Positions 1 to 12,397 of a stretch of 64,000 nucleotides of DNA are shown here, piece after piece. A model generated the notes under the pieces. That model made no database searches, was not told the origin of the DNA, and saw nothing but the letters and a program-made list of their open reading frames with translations. How positions within the stretch are numbered: the stretch's first letter is position 1; the number at the start of each line of letters is the position of its first letter. A program made the translations under genes and the position numbers. Origin of the DNA: Anopheles merus (lineage: Eukaryota > Arthropoda > Insecta > Diptera > Culicidae); NCBI RefSeq assembly GCF_017562075.2, contig NC_054084.1:7358001-7422000 (forward strand), read 5' to 3'.

Positions 1-1482
1 CACACTGGTTGGCAGGAGCGTAACGCAAAGGAGGGATGGAAAACAAACTTATGACCATCAAGGGTCACGAAGATCGTTAAAATTACCCATCAATTTCTGT
101 TGCTGGTTTGTACAATTGGTGCTTTGTGCTGGTGCTGAGAATCATGGAGTTCCAGTATCAGGCATAAGATGAGGATACTTTCCTTTCGATCGATTTACAA
201 ACCCATCAAGATGTGCCTAGGTCTTCGCGGCCGCCCGGAAAAGGCATTCAAACTCCCCTAGCAGCGCAAATCCTCGCCAACCTTGCAGCAATATTTTTAT
301 ATCTCAATAAAATTGGTTTTACGATTATTGATCGTCTCCAAAAAACGAGCACACTCACTCTTACGCACACTAATACGCTCGCATTAAATATTAAGAACAA
401 GCTCCATCTACGGCCCGTCGAGCGGACATTAAAGGCCGCTGAGTAGATCTTCCCGTCAACGAGAGCTATCTCTACCCTTCTGGGGACGAACTGACTTTTG
501 GTATTTACTTTTATGTGTATTTTGCAGATTTTTGAGCTTCAATGTTCGTTTTTTGTGTGCCTCCCATCCCCACCCAGCACCAGATTAACCGATCACAGCG
601 AGCATTAATTTGTCCGTACGAGCATATCACGTCCTGAGGCTGGTGGCGGCTTTTGATCTTCAGTTATGAATTTTTATGAGCCGTAAATGTGTATGATTTT
701 ATTCCTCTCTTCCGTTGTCAACTCACTCCACTCCGGCTTTCATTGAGACGCGTATCTTTACGAGTATTTGTTTGATAAAAGCGCCACGGTCAATGAGCTC
801 CAGCGTGGTCTTCTTTTTGTCCGTCTTGATGCTGTTATACGCGAAAGATCCCCTTGGAGCAATGAAGCATTTCATTGATGAACATCTATGGGTTCAGGAG
901 GGTATGCTGAGGAAAAAGAAGCTATATTGGTTAAGTATAAGATCTTAAAGCAAAATATTGTATTTCTCTAAAGTTTTGACATCAATTTGCATTCAAAGGT
1001 TTCAAATTGAATAACACTATCGTTTCAATTTCTTTCAATTTCCTACCACAACACTTACGATCGCTTCGCGCTGTTTTGAAAGGATCGCCAACCGTATCCA
1101 AACATCTAAATGATACAGTGCAACCCATAAACTACGCGCCTGACAGCTTCAACCGACACCACAAACGTACATGAACGACTTGTCACCATTTACTGCACCG
1201 CACGCGGGTGCCTAATGACTGCGAGCATCGATCTTATGGTTACTGCAGTATCACTTTCAGCTAATGCGAAAGCGAGGCGAAAAAAAACCCTAGCCCCAAC
1301 ACCCCTTTTGCCCCGTCTCTCAACCAACTAACCACCTAAACAAGATATTAGCCGGACGCTCTAACGCCACGGACGCAGTATCACCTCGCACACCCGCGGA
1401 TGACTCACGCCCGCTGGAATGTGTAGATTTTATGTGCCATTCGCCGGATTTCGCCTGCCCGGAGCTTTTTTTCTATGTAACT
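1..1482. other. No gene recognised; mixed non-coding DNA
   Basis: AT-rich and mixed sequence. A pyrimidine stretch ending TTTTGCAG at about 520-528 resembles a splice acceptor and is followed by short frames of about 20-27 codons without recognisable content. C-rich DNA occupies roughly 1290-1450. Nothing else can be supported. Confidence 0.6.
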
Positions 1483-1749
1483 TTATTTCTTTCTAATGCC
1501 GCGGTCTGCCGAAACCACCCCAACGTGGAGAACGGGAGGTTCGTAGCGTTCTACCAATGCAGCCTGATCTGACTCACCGGCAGGCAGTGGCGGATGAACC
1601 ACTAAGAGTCCACCGAGTATATCGTGAGCCTGCGCGGCTAGCCGACCACTAGCGACCTTCAGTTTGCGATTTCGTAACTTTCGGCAGGCGGCAGCTTCAC
1701 GCGGCCAACCGTAGGCCATAGCACCATTAGGGCACGGGCACAGCTGCAT
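1483..1749 (-). CDS. Candidate ORF, 88 aa, unknown
   Basis: This minus-strand ATG frame is part of a longer open stretch reaching 1935. It has a cysteine pair near its start (QLCPCPNG), a basic segment (CRKLRNRKLKVASG) and an alanine/leucine-rich middle (AAQAHDILGGLLVVHPPLPAG). G is frequent in first codon position, as in real coding DNA. A perfect intron-side donor word (GTGAGT, at 1577-1572) occurs after the codon for PLPA, which would truncate the exon there. If it is unspliced, the TAA stop is within AAATAAAG. Overlapping frames in the same GC-rich block weaken the case, and no family is recognised. Confidence 0.15.
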   Translation of the reverse strand: MQLCPCPNGAMAYGWPREAAACRKLRNRKLKVASGRLAAQAHDILGGLLVVHPPLPAGESDQAALVERYEPPVLHVGVVSADRGIRKK

Positions 1750-4700
1750 CTCGCGAGAGCGAGCACACCGCTTCGTGCAGATATGACGCGATAGGATGTG
1801 TTGGATAGGAGTACGGACCCGTTTGGACCCATGCCTTCGCCTCCGGGGGCCTTCGAAAACTGTGTGTGCGCGCGCGCGAGTGGTGTGTAGCAGGGCGCGA
1901 CCGTGGCAAATAAATTGCGCCCAGTACCCACCCATGGGGTCTTTGGAGCATTATGTTACTTTCAGGTTTGTGTTTTTTTGTTTGCTACCTCTTCTACTTC
2001 TACTTCTGCTGCACCGCCGTCGTGCGCCGTTCGTGCATTAGAGGTACATGGGTGAGATGATCGAAGTGAATCAATTGCATCGCGCCGCGTTCTACGTGCG
2101 CCTGCGCTTAGGTGCCAGGTTCGCGGGAGGAGGCGAGTGGGTTGGCAAGCCTGCCGCTACATAATTGCATTATCTTTTCGCCAACTACACGAGATGGAAG
2201 AAGTGTACCTCATTTTGTTTGATATTCATTCAGCAAATGAAACGGAACGTAGTTACCGCAGCGCGAGCTTCGCCTAGCATGCAAAAACACATTCTGGTAC
2301 GCCGGGGCGACGCCAGGGTTCGATTCAATGTAAAGTATCCGCTCGTCTCCTGCCCATGAGGTCGGAGGGATCGCGCTCGTCCCGATTCAAAGTAAGCGCG
2401 AATGCAAATTGCCATCCACAAGCCGACACATTCGTGAACATGTGTTCTGCTTTTTTGCAGCGTTCGCTTGCCCGCTTGCTCCCCAGAACTATTACCACCC
2501 CAACTGTGCAGTGAGGGAAAAACACAACGCGCGCCCCCCCCTTCTCCGTCCATTTACTCACAATTTCCCGATGCGCAATCGTGCCACACTGCCGCCACAC
2601 ACACCAGAGCCGCAGTGAATCATCGGCCGAAAATGGCGTTTTGGGGTCGTTAGGGCACAGGCGTCGGGTGAAACAGGTTCCACCGCGTGTTTACCATTTT
2701 GAGTCCGGCCCTTCTCGGCACTCGGATTCTCGGCCGAGGAGGATCCTTGCACACGATCAACCGGGTTGCGCAATGCGCCGGGTGTACGACAGGCAGAAGC
2801 ACCGGACCGGGGCGAATGAATCAGCTAACCTCCAGCAGGGGCGATAAATTGCGATCGATCGTAAACGGGGTGACATTTCAGGCTGAGCGCTACCGCCCTT
2901 TCAGACACACGAGGTGGGAAGGGTTTTTTTTTTTTTTTTTGGAGTGCCGATGCAGTGCATCATCAACATTGTCACCGAGGGCCAGGTGGGGTCCCAGTGC
3001 CAGTAAGCTTCTTAATTGAAGTATGCTGGAATTTCCCAACGCGTTTCCATAAACGTTAGTCGCTGTCAGTTTTGATTTAGTTCGCTCTTTGAGGCGCCCG
3101 AAATGGAAGCGTTAGAGGTGGTGGAATTATGGCCAGATAACGCTTCTTCATTAGCAATCAGTGCAACCGTACATTGTAGACGTGCCTGGGGTCTATTAAA
3201 TTCGCCCCAAAATTGTGCAACAAACGCATTTGTGATCGGGAATTTCCCTCTGGAATGTCTTCTCACGACGGTCTGTTTTGGTCTGGCAGCGAACCTGACA
3301 TGTTGCTAGGTTTCTCGAAATCCCCAAGATATGTCTCCGAAACTCCCCCAACAGACGCGAATGTTGCAATCACTCACGATAGTACGCCAGAATTACGCCG
3401 ATGTTCGTGTTGCAGGCCGCTCGAAGTAAAAACCATTCCGAAATACAATTTAATCATGCTCTCCCGGGCCGACCATGTTGCATGTTTTTACTCTGCATGT
3501 GTCGTTTGTAATGTTTCTGTGTGTGTTTTCGAAGTTTCCTGGTTTTCTCGATTTGTTGATTTGTTGATTAAGTCCCGCGGCCGGTCGACCACGGCCGTGT
3601 GCTGTGTCTGAAGCGTTCCACAAACAAGCAGCAACGAGCAGCGTGTGTCTATCGTGCTGTGGCCGTGGTGGTTCGAGCTATCTTCCCGTGCTGATCTCCT
3701 TCGCTTTCGTTGTTCGCATCGCATGTCGGTTTGTTCGCGCCAAGGCGCACATTCGCGCATTCCGATAATCCGTTTCCTTTCGGGACCGGGGCACAACTGA
3801 TCGATGTCGTCATCGTGAAGCGTTACGGTGCAAGTTCTGCTTACCAAGCGGCCAACGGTCGGACGATTTGTGACGATTTGTAGACCCAGACTCGGGGAGG
3901 AGGTCCGACGCCGACGAAAAAAGAAACTACACATCGATCGATCAGAGTAATCCTCTGTAAGATTGGGAGCTACAAGCGCCTTGCGGCTGTTCCACACACT
4001 CGACATCGGGCTGCGGCTTTGACTTCCTCGGGGATCCTGGTGCGGCTGCCGGTTGTACACTCACGGAAACACGCCACGAGTCGAACGGCCCATGTTACGG
4101 GCGGTGGCAACCACCCGGACGCTACCCCTACGCCACTACGTGGCTTCTATTTATCACTGACCAAGATCTGGACCAAGGTACTGCGGACCAAGGAGCGCAT
4201 ACAGCTCGGGAACTCCAAACGCCGGATCGGAACGGCTTTGGTAGTATTTATTTATTTCTTTTTTCCCCCAACCGTACGCTTCGCCAGCTGGTGCAGGACT
4301 CTGCTCAATCTCAGCGCCGTGTTCTGAGTTATGCACGGGGCCCACGACGACACCCCAGAGCATGATCGAGTTTATTAGTGATCAATCTGGCGTGCGCGCT
4401 AGCGTGTTACTTCCAACGCGATATCTCCGGCAAGCACCGGGAGGGATTTTGCGGGCCCGCAGAACGTTTCGGTTTGGCAAAAAATCTGCACGACGACACG
4501 ACGGCTTTTGTGTGACGCGGCTGACCTTGCCACTAGTCATATTTCACTCACAAAAGGCCTCACCGATACTGATCCACATCTTCGATAGACAGGATCGCCA
4601 CTCGGACTCCCTTGCCGAGCCAACCGGACGGACCTCCGTCCGTCTAACACCGGCGAAACTAAGATGGATTGATGGTTTGGAACGGATGGGGCCGTGCTAC

Positions 4701-4878
4701 TGGCGCATTGTTACTCCAGCTACGGCAAGAAAGATAAGCCCCTGCTACAAGTAGCCGTTTCGGGGGCAAGGTCAGCGTGATGAAAAATTAGCTAAACAAA
4801 AACGGCTTCGCGTTGCGCTCCACCGTGCTCCAGCTCGTTCGCTGGATGCTACACTACTGCCCGTACTGATTTATGAGT
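1750..4878. other. GC-rich block, no gene recognised
   Basis: GC- and CpG-rich DNA with frames open on both strands at once (for example 190 codons on the minus strand at 3488-4060 and 130 codons on the plus strand at 4362-4754), which is as expected by chance. A strong acceptor-like TTCTGCTTTTTTGCAG ends at 2460. Around 4170-4240 the plus strand has a short stretch with good codon bias (TKIWTK, then RTKERIQLGNSKRR) and a donor-like CCAAG|GTACTG, too short to call. Confidence 0.5.
2924..2940 (+). repeat. Poly-T tract, 17 bases
   Basis: This is a homopolymer of 17 T between GGG and GGAGTGC. No retroposon body is recognisable on either side, so it is treated as a simple repeat and not as the tail of a minus-strand element. 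Confidence 0.95.
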
Positions 4879-5106
4879 TTATTGCAGCTGGCCGAAATCA
4901 ATCGCCAACTCCCTGGCCTGTAGGCAAAAACGGACCGAACGCGGTAGGCGTTGGCGATCGTAATTGAACCACAAATCTTGACTTGCGCTCTCGCAACGAT
5001 AACATCGAGAACGATTATGTGTGCCCAAGGTTGCGGAAGGCCGGCGTGTTGCTATGGTTCCAGGTGATTGAAATGGGGTTGTTTGGGGAGTTTTGGATCG
5101 GATCAT
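4879..5106 (-). CDS. Candidate ORF, 75 aa, unknown
   Basis: This ATG-initiated minus-strand frame reads 75 codons. The N-terminal half is rich in Ser, Thr and Pro. The C-terminal half is more protein-like (SQDLWFNYDRQRLPRSV, then ARELAIDFGQLQ), with a Cys pair (CYRC) in the middle. The stop TAA lies inside CAATAAAC, a possible poly(A) signal. Length is within chance expectation, third-position bias is only moderate and no domain is recognised. It is kept as a low-confidence hypothesis because frame, stop and hexamer coincide. Confidence 0.12.
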   Translation of the reverse strand: MIRSKTPQTTPFQSPGTIATRRPSATLGTHNRSRCYRCESASQDLWFNYDRQRLPRSVRFCLQARELAIDFGQLQ

Positions 5107-8100
5107 TTGTTTTGCAAAGCTGGCATGTGTCTAAGAGTATGGGCACGATCTAGTTGTAAAAAACGAGGTGACTTTTAATTTGGCCTCATTCGAGCCCTTA
5201 AACTGGTTCCTAGAATTTTATTGCCGCACATTCTTGCTCCATGCCGCTAGCAGGCGCTAATCTTGCCTTTCGAAACAAAAGAACGCCGCCCCGGGCAAAG
5301 ATTTAAATGATGAGAATTACCTCGATCAATGTCGTAAAATAACCGCACTTCCTAATTCAAGTATCAAATTGCAATAAAACGAAATGTTGCCTAAGTGAGC
5401 AATTTATGCATTTTCCTCTAGGACGCTATAGCCACTATAATCCATTTCGCAAGAAGCGTGCCAATGGAACATTATTGTAACGACTCTTCTTTACGATGCA
5501 AAAGCAGTCTTTCTCCTGGGGAAGATGGCAAAAAGCTCGATCTTATCCCTGCTGGTAGACTAAATAAAAACAGAACGACTTGTTGAGCTGCTGCCCTGCC
5601 CACTCGATTGGTCGATGATCGCCCACGAAGTATCGTACCAACTGGCTACGTTGGCAGACTGCTTCAAGTGTGCCATTGCCGAGCAATATCAATTCATAAG
5701 CCACGGGGCTGATCTGCGTCGGAGATTAGCCGGGATTCTTCCAAGTCAAGGATGGGTAATCGACACATGTCGATTGTAATTGACTCTGTCACACCTTAGC
5801 ACAGTCATAACCGTGCCATTCTCCGCTCATAAAGGTGTCCCGGACATGTCTTCAAGCCAGGGAGGAAATAAACAAGATCAACTTAGATAGGTTTGGTGTA
5901 ATTGAATTCGCCTATACTGGCTGTAGCTTTGCCGTTTACGCCCTTCTATCGATCGATTTGGAGTGGCAGAGTTCTCTCCTTCACGGGGCAGTCAAATCAA
6001 CTCCCGCTGTCACTCCCGTTCCTAGCACGAGTTCTCGTTCTTTCCTTCTTCTTCTTCAACTCGGTGCTGACCGGTGGGTTGCTGTGTTTGATGAGTGTGT
6101 GACGCTTGAATGTCGCCAATGTCTCGCCACCTCTCAGTGTCTCGGCTTTGTCTAGTCGCGCACGTCGTGTCTTTTCTCTTTCCATAACCCTCCCGGGCAC
6201 GAACATACACACACACAACTCGCCGTACGCGTGACCATGGAAGAACGTCCCGAAGCACAAACGAGCTACGGTTTCCCTTTCGCCAGCCAGAGTACCCCAG
6301 CTTGGTTGCGATCGCAACGGCTGCCTGCTATTAGCACCGCTGTCAGATTAATTGTTGTTTATTGCCATTTTATTCCCACCCCATATGTACCCCATGGGCG
6401 CGCGTGTGAGTGAGTGAGTGAGTGTGCATACGGCGGGATCAAGATCTCCTGGATTCTAGCACCCTATCACACACCTCATCACGATCGCGGCAGAGCGGCA
6501 CCAAGGCAGGATATCTCTCGCTACACCGCAGCCAGCCTGCTGTCTGGAGGTGGCAAACGGCGCGATATAAATGTTCTCCACTATCTCTGTGACAGCGATT
6601 TTGTGGTGTCACTAGGAAGTAATGTTACCGCTAGCCGGGACAGCTGTTGGGTAGCAGCCGTTGTGTAGACGGCTGATAATTGTTCACACTCCGGAACTCC
6701 AACGCATTTTGGGGCAGGGCGCGTACGCGTGTACTCGAACGTGTACGGTACGCCGGTACGCCATGAATGGTCAGCCGGGCTCCTATGACAGAATTATGAT
6801 TGTCCGCAGGTTTGCTGCGGGGGGTGGACTTTGTGGAGAGGCGAAAGACAGAGTGACAGATTTATGCATCTCGATGACAAGCTGGTCTGGGTGGGTTGTT
6901 AGGCATAAAATCTAACGAGCATCTTGCTCGGTGTGTTCTGGAGAAGTTTGCACTGTGAAGTTAGTGTCTAGAAAGACGAGAAATGAAGCATTTAAGAGGA
7001 AATCTTCGATCTGGTTTGTCCAGGGGGCTACAACCAGATTTCAAACTATAATAGAACTCCACAGACGCATCTCCAGTGGTTTATTCTACCAAAATAATGT
7101 CTCTTACTCTCACAAAACTAATAAAACCAGATCAAGCATAACATACATTTCCGGTCCAGCAAAAGCCACTCAAACTCGAACGATCCAAAGTGAGTCAATA
7201 ATGTTTAACACATTATTACATCTTCATCAGGCTTTACGATCCCGATGTTTTGCAGGATAAACAACTTCAACCCGTGGAGAGTAACGCTGCCATAACGCTT
7301 CCCGGCGGAACTCTTTCCCTCCGCCATCCACAAGAAGCAATAATCATACAACCTTCAGAAAAGAACCACAATACTCCACAACTCCCGACGGCTTTGCTTT
7401 TCTTATCCTGCCCGAATAAAAAAAACAGAACCCAAACATTTCCCAAACCGGGAAGTCAATTACCAGATCCACGTCCCGCACAGATTCGTTCACAGCTCGT
7501 CAGGCATACCCATGACCCCGTGAGGATCGTTCAAAAGCCTCCAACCGACCCGTACGTATCGTGGTGCTTTCTCGCATTTATGGATGACGAGCTATAAAAA
7601 AAAAAACAACAAAAACAACCACGTCGCTGCAAGGATCATCATGCAGCATGAAGTGGATTGTTCGCAGATTAACAGTTCTTATCCAATCGTTGCCAACACA
7701 CACACACACAAACCCACATCGAAGCCTCTCGTTGCTTCCCATCAAGATATCGGTACGATTGGAAAGGAATCATCTTGAGACGGGGCATTGTTAGTGCATA
7801 CATGTTGTCATTTGCATTTGCGTACCTTTTCCGGAGTTCGCCGGCAAGCGTCCCCGGGCCCCGCCATCGGGCCAATAAACAGCCGGTCGATCCTTCCCCG
7901 GCAAGCAACCGGCCTTGGTGAACGCACTTTGAAGAGTGCGAGCGATCGAGATGGCGGTATTGTGTGGACTTCACGCCACTCCCGTCGGTTTCCGCCGGCC
8001 GGGCACCGTTTCGTACTCAATAAAATGACTTATTTATTTCCCTCCATTCGGATCGGATGAAATGAAGATATCAAAACTTTATCGACACACAAACACACAC

Positions 8101-8638
8101 ACGCACAGCCTTGCTTGGCCGAACCGCACCCGCTGTGCAGTGTACTGACGAGGTCAGCGCGAGGCAGGATGCCTTCGAGGGCAACGTCATCGTTGTCCAC
8201 GCTTTTTTTCTTCTTTTTCGTGCCAAGTATGGACTGTCGTCGGGGTGAAAATTACCATAAGCTTCATGCACCAAATCCGAAATGCTCCCAAAACGGACAC
8301 GAACGCCTGACAAAGGGTAGCGACAAAGGGGAAGGTTGGGAAGGTTCGTCGCTTGGGGATCATGCACAGTCGTTCCGGCAGCGTACGTCGTCGCAGCCGT
8401 CGTTGTCGGGGCCTTCCGAAAAAGGGTTAAATTTCATTCGCCAAACGATCTTCTTCAAAAAGAAACGGCTGCCTCCTGCCTGCTGTGTTGTTCGGCCCCG
8501 AGAGTGCACGGTCCCGATCGATCGCAATGGGCCGCGATCGTCATTATAAGAAAATGCGAGCGAACAAATGAACCGTCGCCGCTGATGCCACCTATACGCC
8601 ACCTTTCACTCCGACTGCACATTCGTATTTTATTTCAG
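5107..8638. other. No gene recognised; mixed non-coding DNA
   Basis: It holds a TATAAAT word near 6566 without an initiator, the GTGA repeat, CA-rich microsatellites near 7699 and 8086, and an A+C-rich segment from about 7090 to 7560. The segment ends with a good splice acceptor (TATTTTATTTCAG, AG at 8637-8638) that opens the plus-strand frame competing with the minus-strand candidate at 8871-9068. Confidence 0.5.
6406..6424 (+). repeat. GTGA tetranucleotide repeat
   Basis: A perfect GTGA run of 19 bases directly after a CGCGTGT stretch. Confidence 0.9.
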
Positions 8639-8870
8639 CGTGCAGAAAAATGATCCCTATTCCTTAACGAATCATCGATTGATTCAAAAGCTGGGATGGC
8701 AGGGAAGATGGACAAACTCACATACAAACTCGCGAGAGCAAATTGCTTATTTACACACAATCTGCGCGTCCCACACTCGACCGCAACTTCCTGCGCGAAG
8801 ATGTACGATCGGGTGTGCAATTCTTCAGCACATCGCTTCAGTTACCGTTTATTATTTGCATACGGTTTGT

Positions 8871-9068
8871 TTATTTGAGCCTCATTTCTGTCGTCAACTC
8901 GTACCGGAGGCTCATCTTTTCCTTGTCGCCCCCCTTCGCCATGTTGAACGAGCGAATGTCATTGATGATCCTGCTGCACTCTCGCCTGTCCCGGGTGTTT
9001 TTATTTACTTGCTTTCGCAAGACAAACGGACGCGCGTTTCGAGAGGCTGCCGTTGCCGTTGAGTCCAT
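8871..9068 (-). CDS. Candidate small ORF or terminal exon, 65 aa, unknown
   Basis: An ATG-initiated minus-strand frame of 65 codons encodes a charged, cysteine-poor protein. Its second half (from RRECSRIINDIRSF to TTEMRLK) has about 80 percent G or C in third position over 36 codons, well above its surroundings. The stop codon is inside AAATAAAC, a usable poly(A) hexamer. The frame stays open upstream to 9089, where TTTTATTGAG could be a weak acceptor. No family is recognised, and no signal peptide or membrane segment is visible. A competing plus-strand interpretation covers the same bases: a clear acceptor at 8637-8638 followed by a 140-codon frame ending at 9062 and two AATAAA hexamers at 9088-9098. 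At most one is likely to be a coding exon. The minus frame has the better codon bias, the plus frame the better flanking signals. Confidence 0.28.
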   Translation of the reverse strand: MDSTATAASRNARPFVLRKQVNKNTRDRRECSRIINDIRSFNMAKGGDKEKMSLRYELTTEMRLK

Positions 9069-9099
9069 AAGGAAGCGTGCACATCTCAATAAAATAAAG

Positions 9100-12000
9100 A
9101 TGTTTACGACAGGTGATGGATAATTAATGTGAAATTAAGTTATAAACTTCCACTGTTTATGCGCTCGATCGTTTGACCCGGCCAGGTCTAGGCTGTGCGA
9201 ACGCCGCTTTGGTCTGGAGATTGGTGTAAATTTCATTTGATTAAACTAATAGTACAAGTAAAGCAAATAAGCAGCAGCTTACACGACCAAAGACTTGAAC
9301 GTAGAAAATAAGTACTTCTTACGCATACAATGTATCTCGTTCTGTAAAACTTCATCTACTGAAGCCACCTCTTCCGAAAAAATATGTTATTTATTGCACA
9401 AGTTTGCAAAAAAAGTGATCAAAAGGATATCGAGTGCCCGAATCGCTTCAACATATCAGCGGCTCAAATTTCCATCCAAAACCTCCCCATTCATTTGCAC
9501 TCTCCAGCCAGCCCAGCACCCAGCTAATGTCTGGCAGACCCGCTGCAGGACGGCTCATTTAATACTTAATTTTATTATGAGCTGCACATATCTCGTCTCC
9601 CGAGTTTTGCGTGGTTCGTTTCTTTTGCTCGCATCGTAATCACTGGACCCTGTTGAGGGGAGGCTCTGTGAGCATTTTCCTTTTTTTAAATGCTGTCTGC
9701 TCCTTCCACGCCAAAACTCACTCCAGCCCTCATTATGATGCCCGCTCGTCGAAGAGTTTGCCCGGGTCTGGTCCGCTTAATGCCTGACAGCACTATTTGA
9801 GCCTAAGTTACGGGGCAAACAGCGTGAACGGTGTCGCGAACGGGTGGATACGATTATCGTCCGGACGGTTGTCAAAATATTAAGATTGCTAGAATTTACC
9901 ATTCGACACCAGTTGCAATGTGTGTGTGTGTGTCTGGCGATGGCAAATGGGCCCAAGCAAAGGTAAGGCGGGCGAGCGAGCGCCTCCTTTACGACAGCCC
10001 CTTCCCGCAACAACTACGCGCAATGCAAGCGACGAACCTCCGGCTCTCTTGTAGATCGTTTTGTTTCTTAAATTTATTATTGTGATTCGGTACCGACCGA
10101 TCGCTTTTTCGGCTTCGCTCGTCACATCAGCCAGTCTACCACCTCTTCCACCCCCTTCCCTGTTACACGACCCGCTACACGAGCGCTCCTCAGTCGGTCA
10201 TTCTAGGGCAGTAATTAATTGCACTCGAAATTGAACTGTCATTTATCTTCCTCGCTGACTGAAGTCCATCAAGCACGCCCTGCCAGCACGGCCGCTCGAT
10301 CGTCCGGTCGTTCGCTTCGCCGGGACCGTCATCTCTTAATCGAAATTCAACGGCGGTGGCGGCGACTCCTTGCGATGTGGCGACTCCCTCCCCATCGGGC
10401 GGGACGGGTAACTGTGCAGCTGTGTGCAGTAGGCCTGCGCTCTAACCGACGGGAGGCGATCTAAGGCGAAAACGATCGTTTTACGTTCTGTTGCGGACGA
10501 TGCAATTGATCAGCGGCAGCGAATGGACGGGCGCGTTTAGTGTGCCACGGTTTGTTTTATTATTTCATGCAGTGTTTATGCTTCGTTTCACTTTTTTGTT
10601 TACTCTGCCTTCTTTTTAGTAGACGGAAAGTTCAACCGCTGCTGACTCACCGTTAGGACGCTTGGTGATCGTAGCTTGCGATCTACCCCTTGAGTGATTT
10701 GAGCGACGGAAGTACAAATATTAGCTTTTTTGTGAGAGGCTGCTCCACTGGCATGCGTTTCTGATTGCTTGACGACAGGCTGCGTTGTGGTGAGTTAAGA
10801 TTTTTATCAAACAATAAACGGTTGTGATGTTTTTCCCATAAACAAACAAAAACAAACGGCCAAATGCAATGATAAAAACGAATACATTTTGTGTATGTTG
10901 TATCGTCAAGATATCGCTGCAAGTTTATATCATATCATTGAAGTTCATCTTAATGCATCATACAGAATTCTAAACACAAATTCTTGTGCATAGTGACTGT
11001 AACTTGATTCTCTGAAACACCTCTCAAACTTCATTCATTTGTTCCTGTAACTCCTCCTATTCCAATCACACCAATCGAACAACCACTCCATTCGACCTTC
11101 ACGACCAATGCTGCTGCGATAAAAATGTTCCGATCAAGCGGTTTTCTTATTAGACTGCACTGCACCATACCGAAGCCCTTTCCCTTCCCATCACAAATCG
11201 CCGTGCTGGTGCACCACAAGCTCGTGCAAAACATTCCATTCCTGCCCATCGACAGGCAGAAAAATCCTTCCGTCGCTAACGCTGATCCAAATAAAACCAA
11301 ACTGCCGGCGCGTTAAACACTTTAACAACCAAACCAAACCGCCCGGGCTGCGATAAGTGGGAGTCATAAAAATGAGTTGTTGTTGGTTCAATAATTGCTC
11401 GAAATTATATTGTTATGCAGCGAGCGGGATCGTGTAAAAGAGAGCGAGTCCTAGTGACGACAGTTGTTTGGGAGGGGGGAGCAGCCGTGATTGTCCGACC
11501 ATTAAAGAAAAAACCGGAGAACATGCAGTACGCGATCGCTGCAAGATCGCGTGTTGCTTTTATTTCTTCCCTATGCCAAATCTCCTCCTCCTCGTCCTCC
11601 TTCATCGACAGGGATGTGCAAAAATATTGGTTCAATAAATGAGCGTTGGGCGGCAAACGGCTAGCGGGCGAGCCTAATGTCAAGGAATTAGTTCTGCCCG
11701 TTTAGCAAAAGTGCGAGCCGGGCAACTTCTAGCCCAGCCTCTGTTTGCTGGCCCGGCCGGTTGTTCCAGTGGTTATCGCTTCATCTTTGCAGGCTTCTGC
11801 AAAAAGGCACAAAGGCTCGGCCACCCTTCAACGCACGTCCTACCGACACAATCGCCGCTCAATGGTGGCATAATTTGTTGCAGTCAATAATTATTTACAA
11901 TATAATTGCTTGTTATTAGTTATTTGTTTCAATTTTATTACCAACTCTCGCTCTCTCTCTCACACACTTCCTGGAAGCTCACTGCATTCGAGTGTTTTTA

Positions 12001-12397
12001 TTTTAATCTGGGCTGCTTTTTTTTCTTCTTTTGCTTATACAGTTCACGTTGTCTAGGATCTAGAAAATGTGCACCCACCATCACGTATGCCACTGCTGTC
12101 CTGCAGCCGGCGCAACCATTACACACGTCAATCGATTGGTAACGCGCGCGCGCGGTAACTCGAACCACACCGTGGGTTTGTTCTTTTGCTCCGCTCATGA
12201 AGATCAAATTAATTGATAAGTCTTTCGAGTGCGGCAGTGTGATCGTGCAGCCGAAGGCCGAACGGATATCGTACAGAATCGCTACCGTACCCGGGAGTTG
12301 GGCCTTGGCCACTGACCCGCTTATTAGAAGGTGGCGGTAGAATCTACCGAGCGTTGTGCAACCAAGTTCCGACGCGTTCCGTCTCGCGGGGCGGTAA
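9100..12397. other. No gene recognised; mixed non-coding DNA
   Basis: It contains TAATTAAT words at 9121 and 10212, the TG repeat at 9919 and a composition flip near 11.0 kb. A minus-strand frame at 11405-11683 has an acidic run (MKEDEEEE) produced by a CTCCTCCTC tract and is not convincing as coding. A short CG alternation lies near 12149-12160. Confidence 0.5.
9919..9933 (+). repeat. TG dinucleotide repeat
   Basis: A perfect TG run of 15 bases; an ordinary microsatellite. Confidence 0.95.

Noticed and set aside
2315..2335. GGTTCGATTC B-box-like word
   Set aside because: No T-stem pairing and no A box upstream; a chance match.
3612..3826. Words resembling the 3' end of U6 snRNA (GAAGCGTTCCACA near 3610 and ATCGTGAAGCGTTAC near 3810)
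   Set aside because: Matches stop after 13-15 bases, and the rest of the U6 sequence and an oligo-T terminator are absent.
11405..11683. Minus-strand frame with acidic run MKEDEEEE
   Set aside because: The acidic run is the translation of a CTCCTC tract; the remainder is not protein-like and no splice site supports it.
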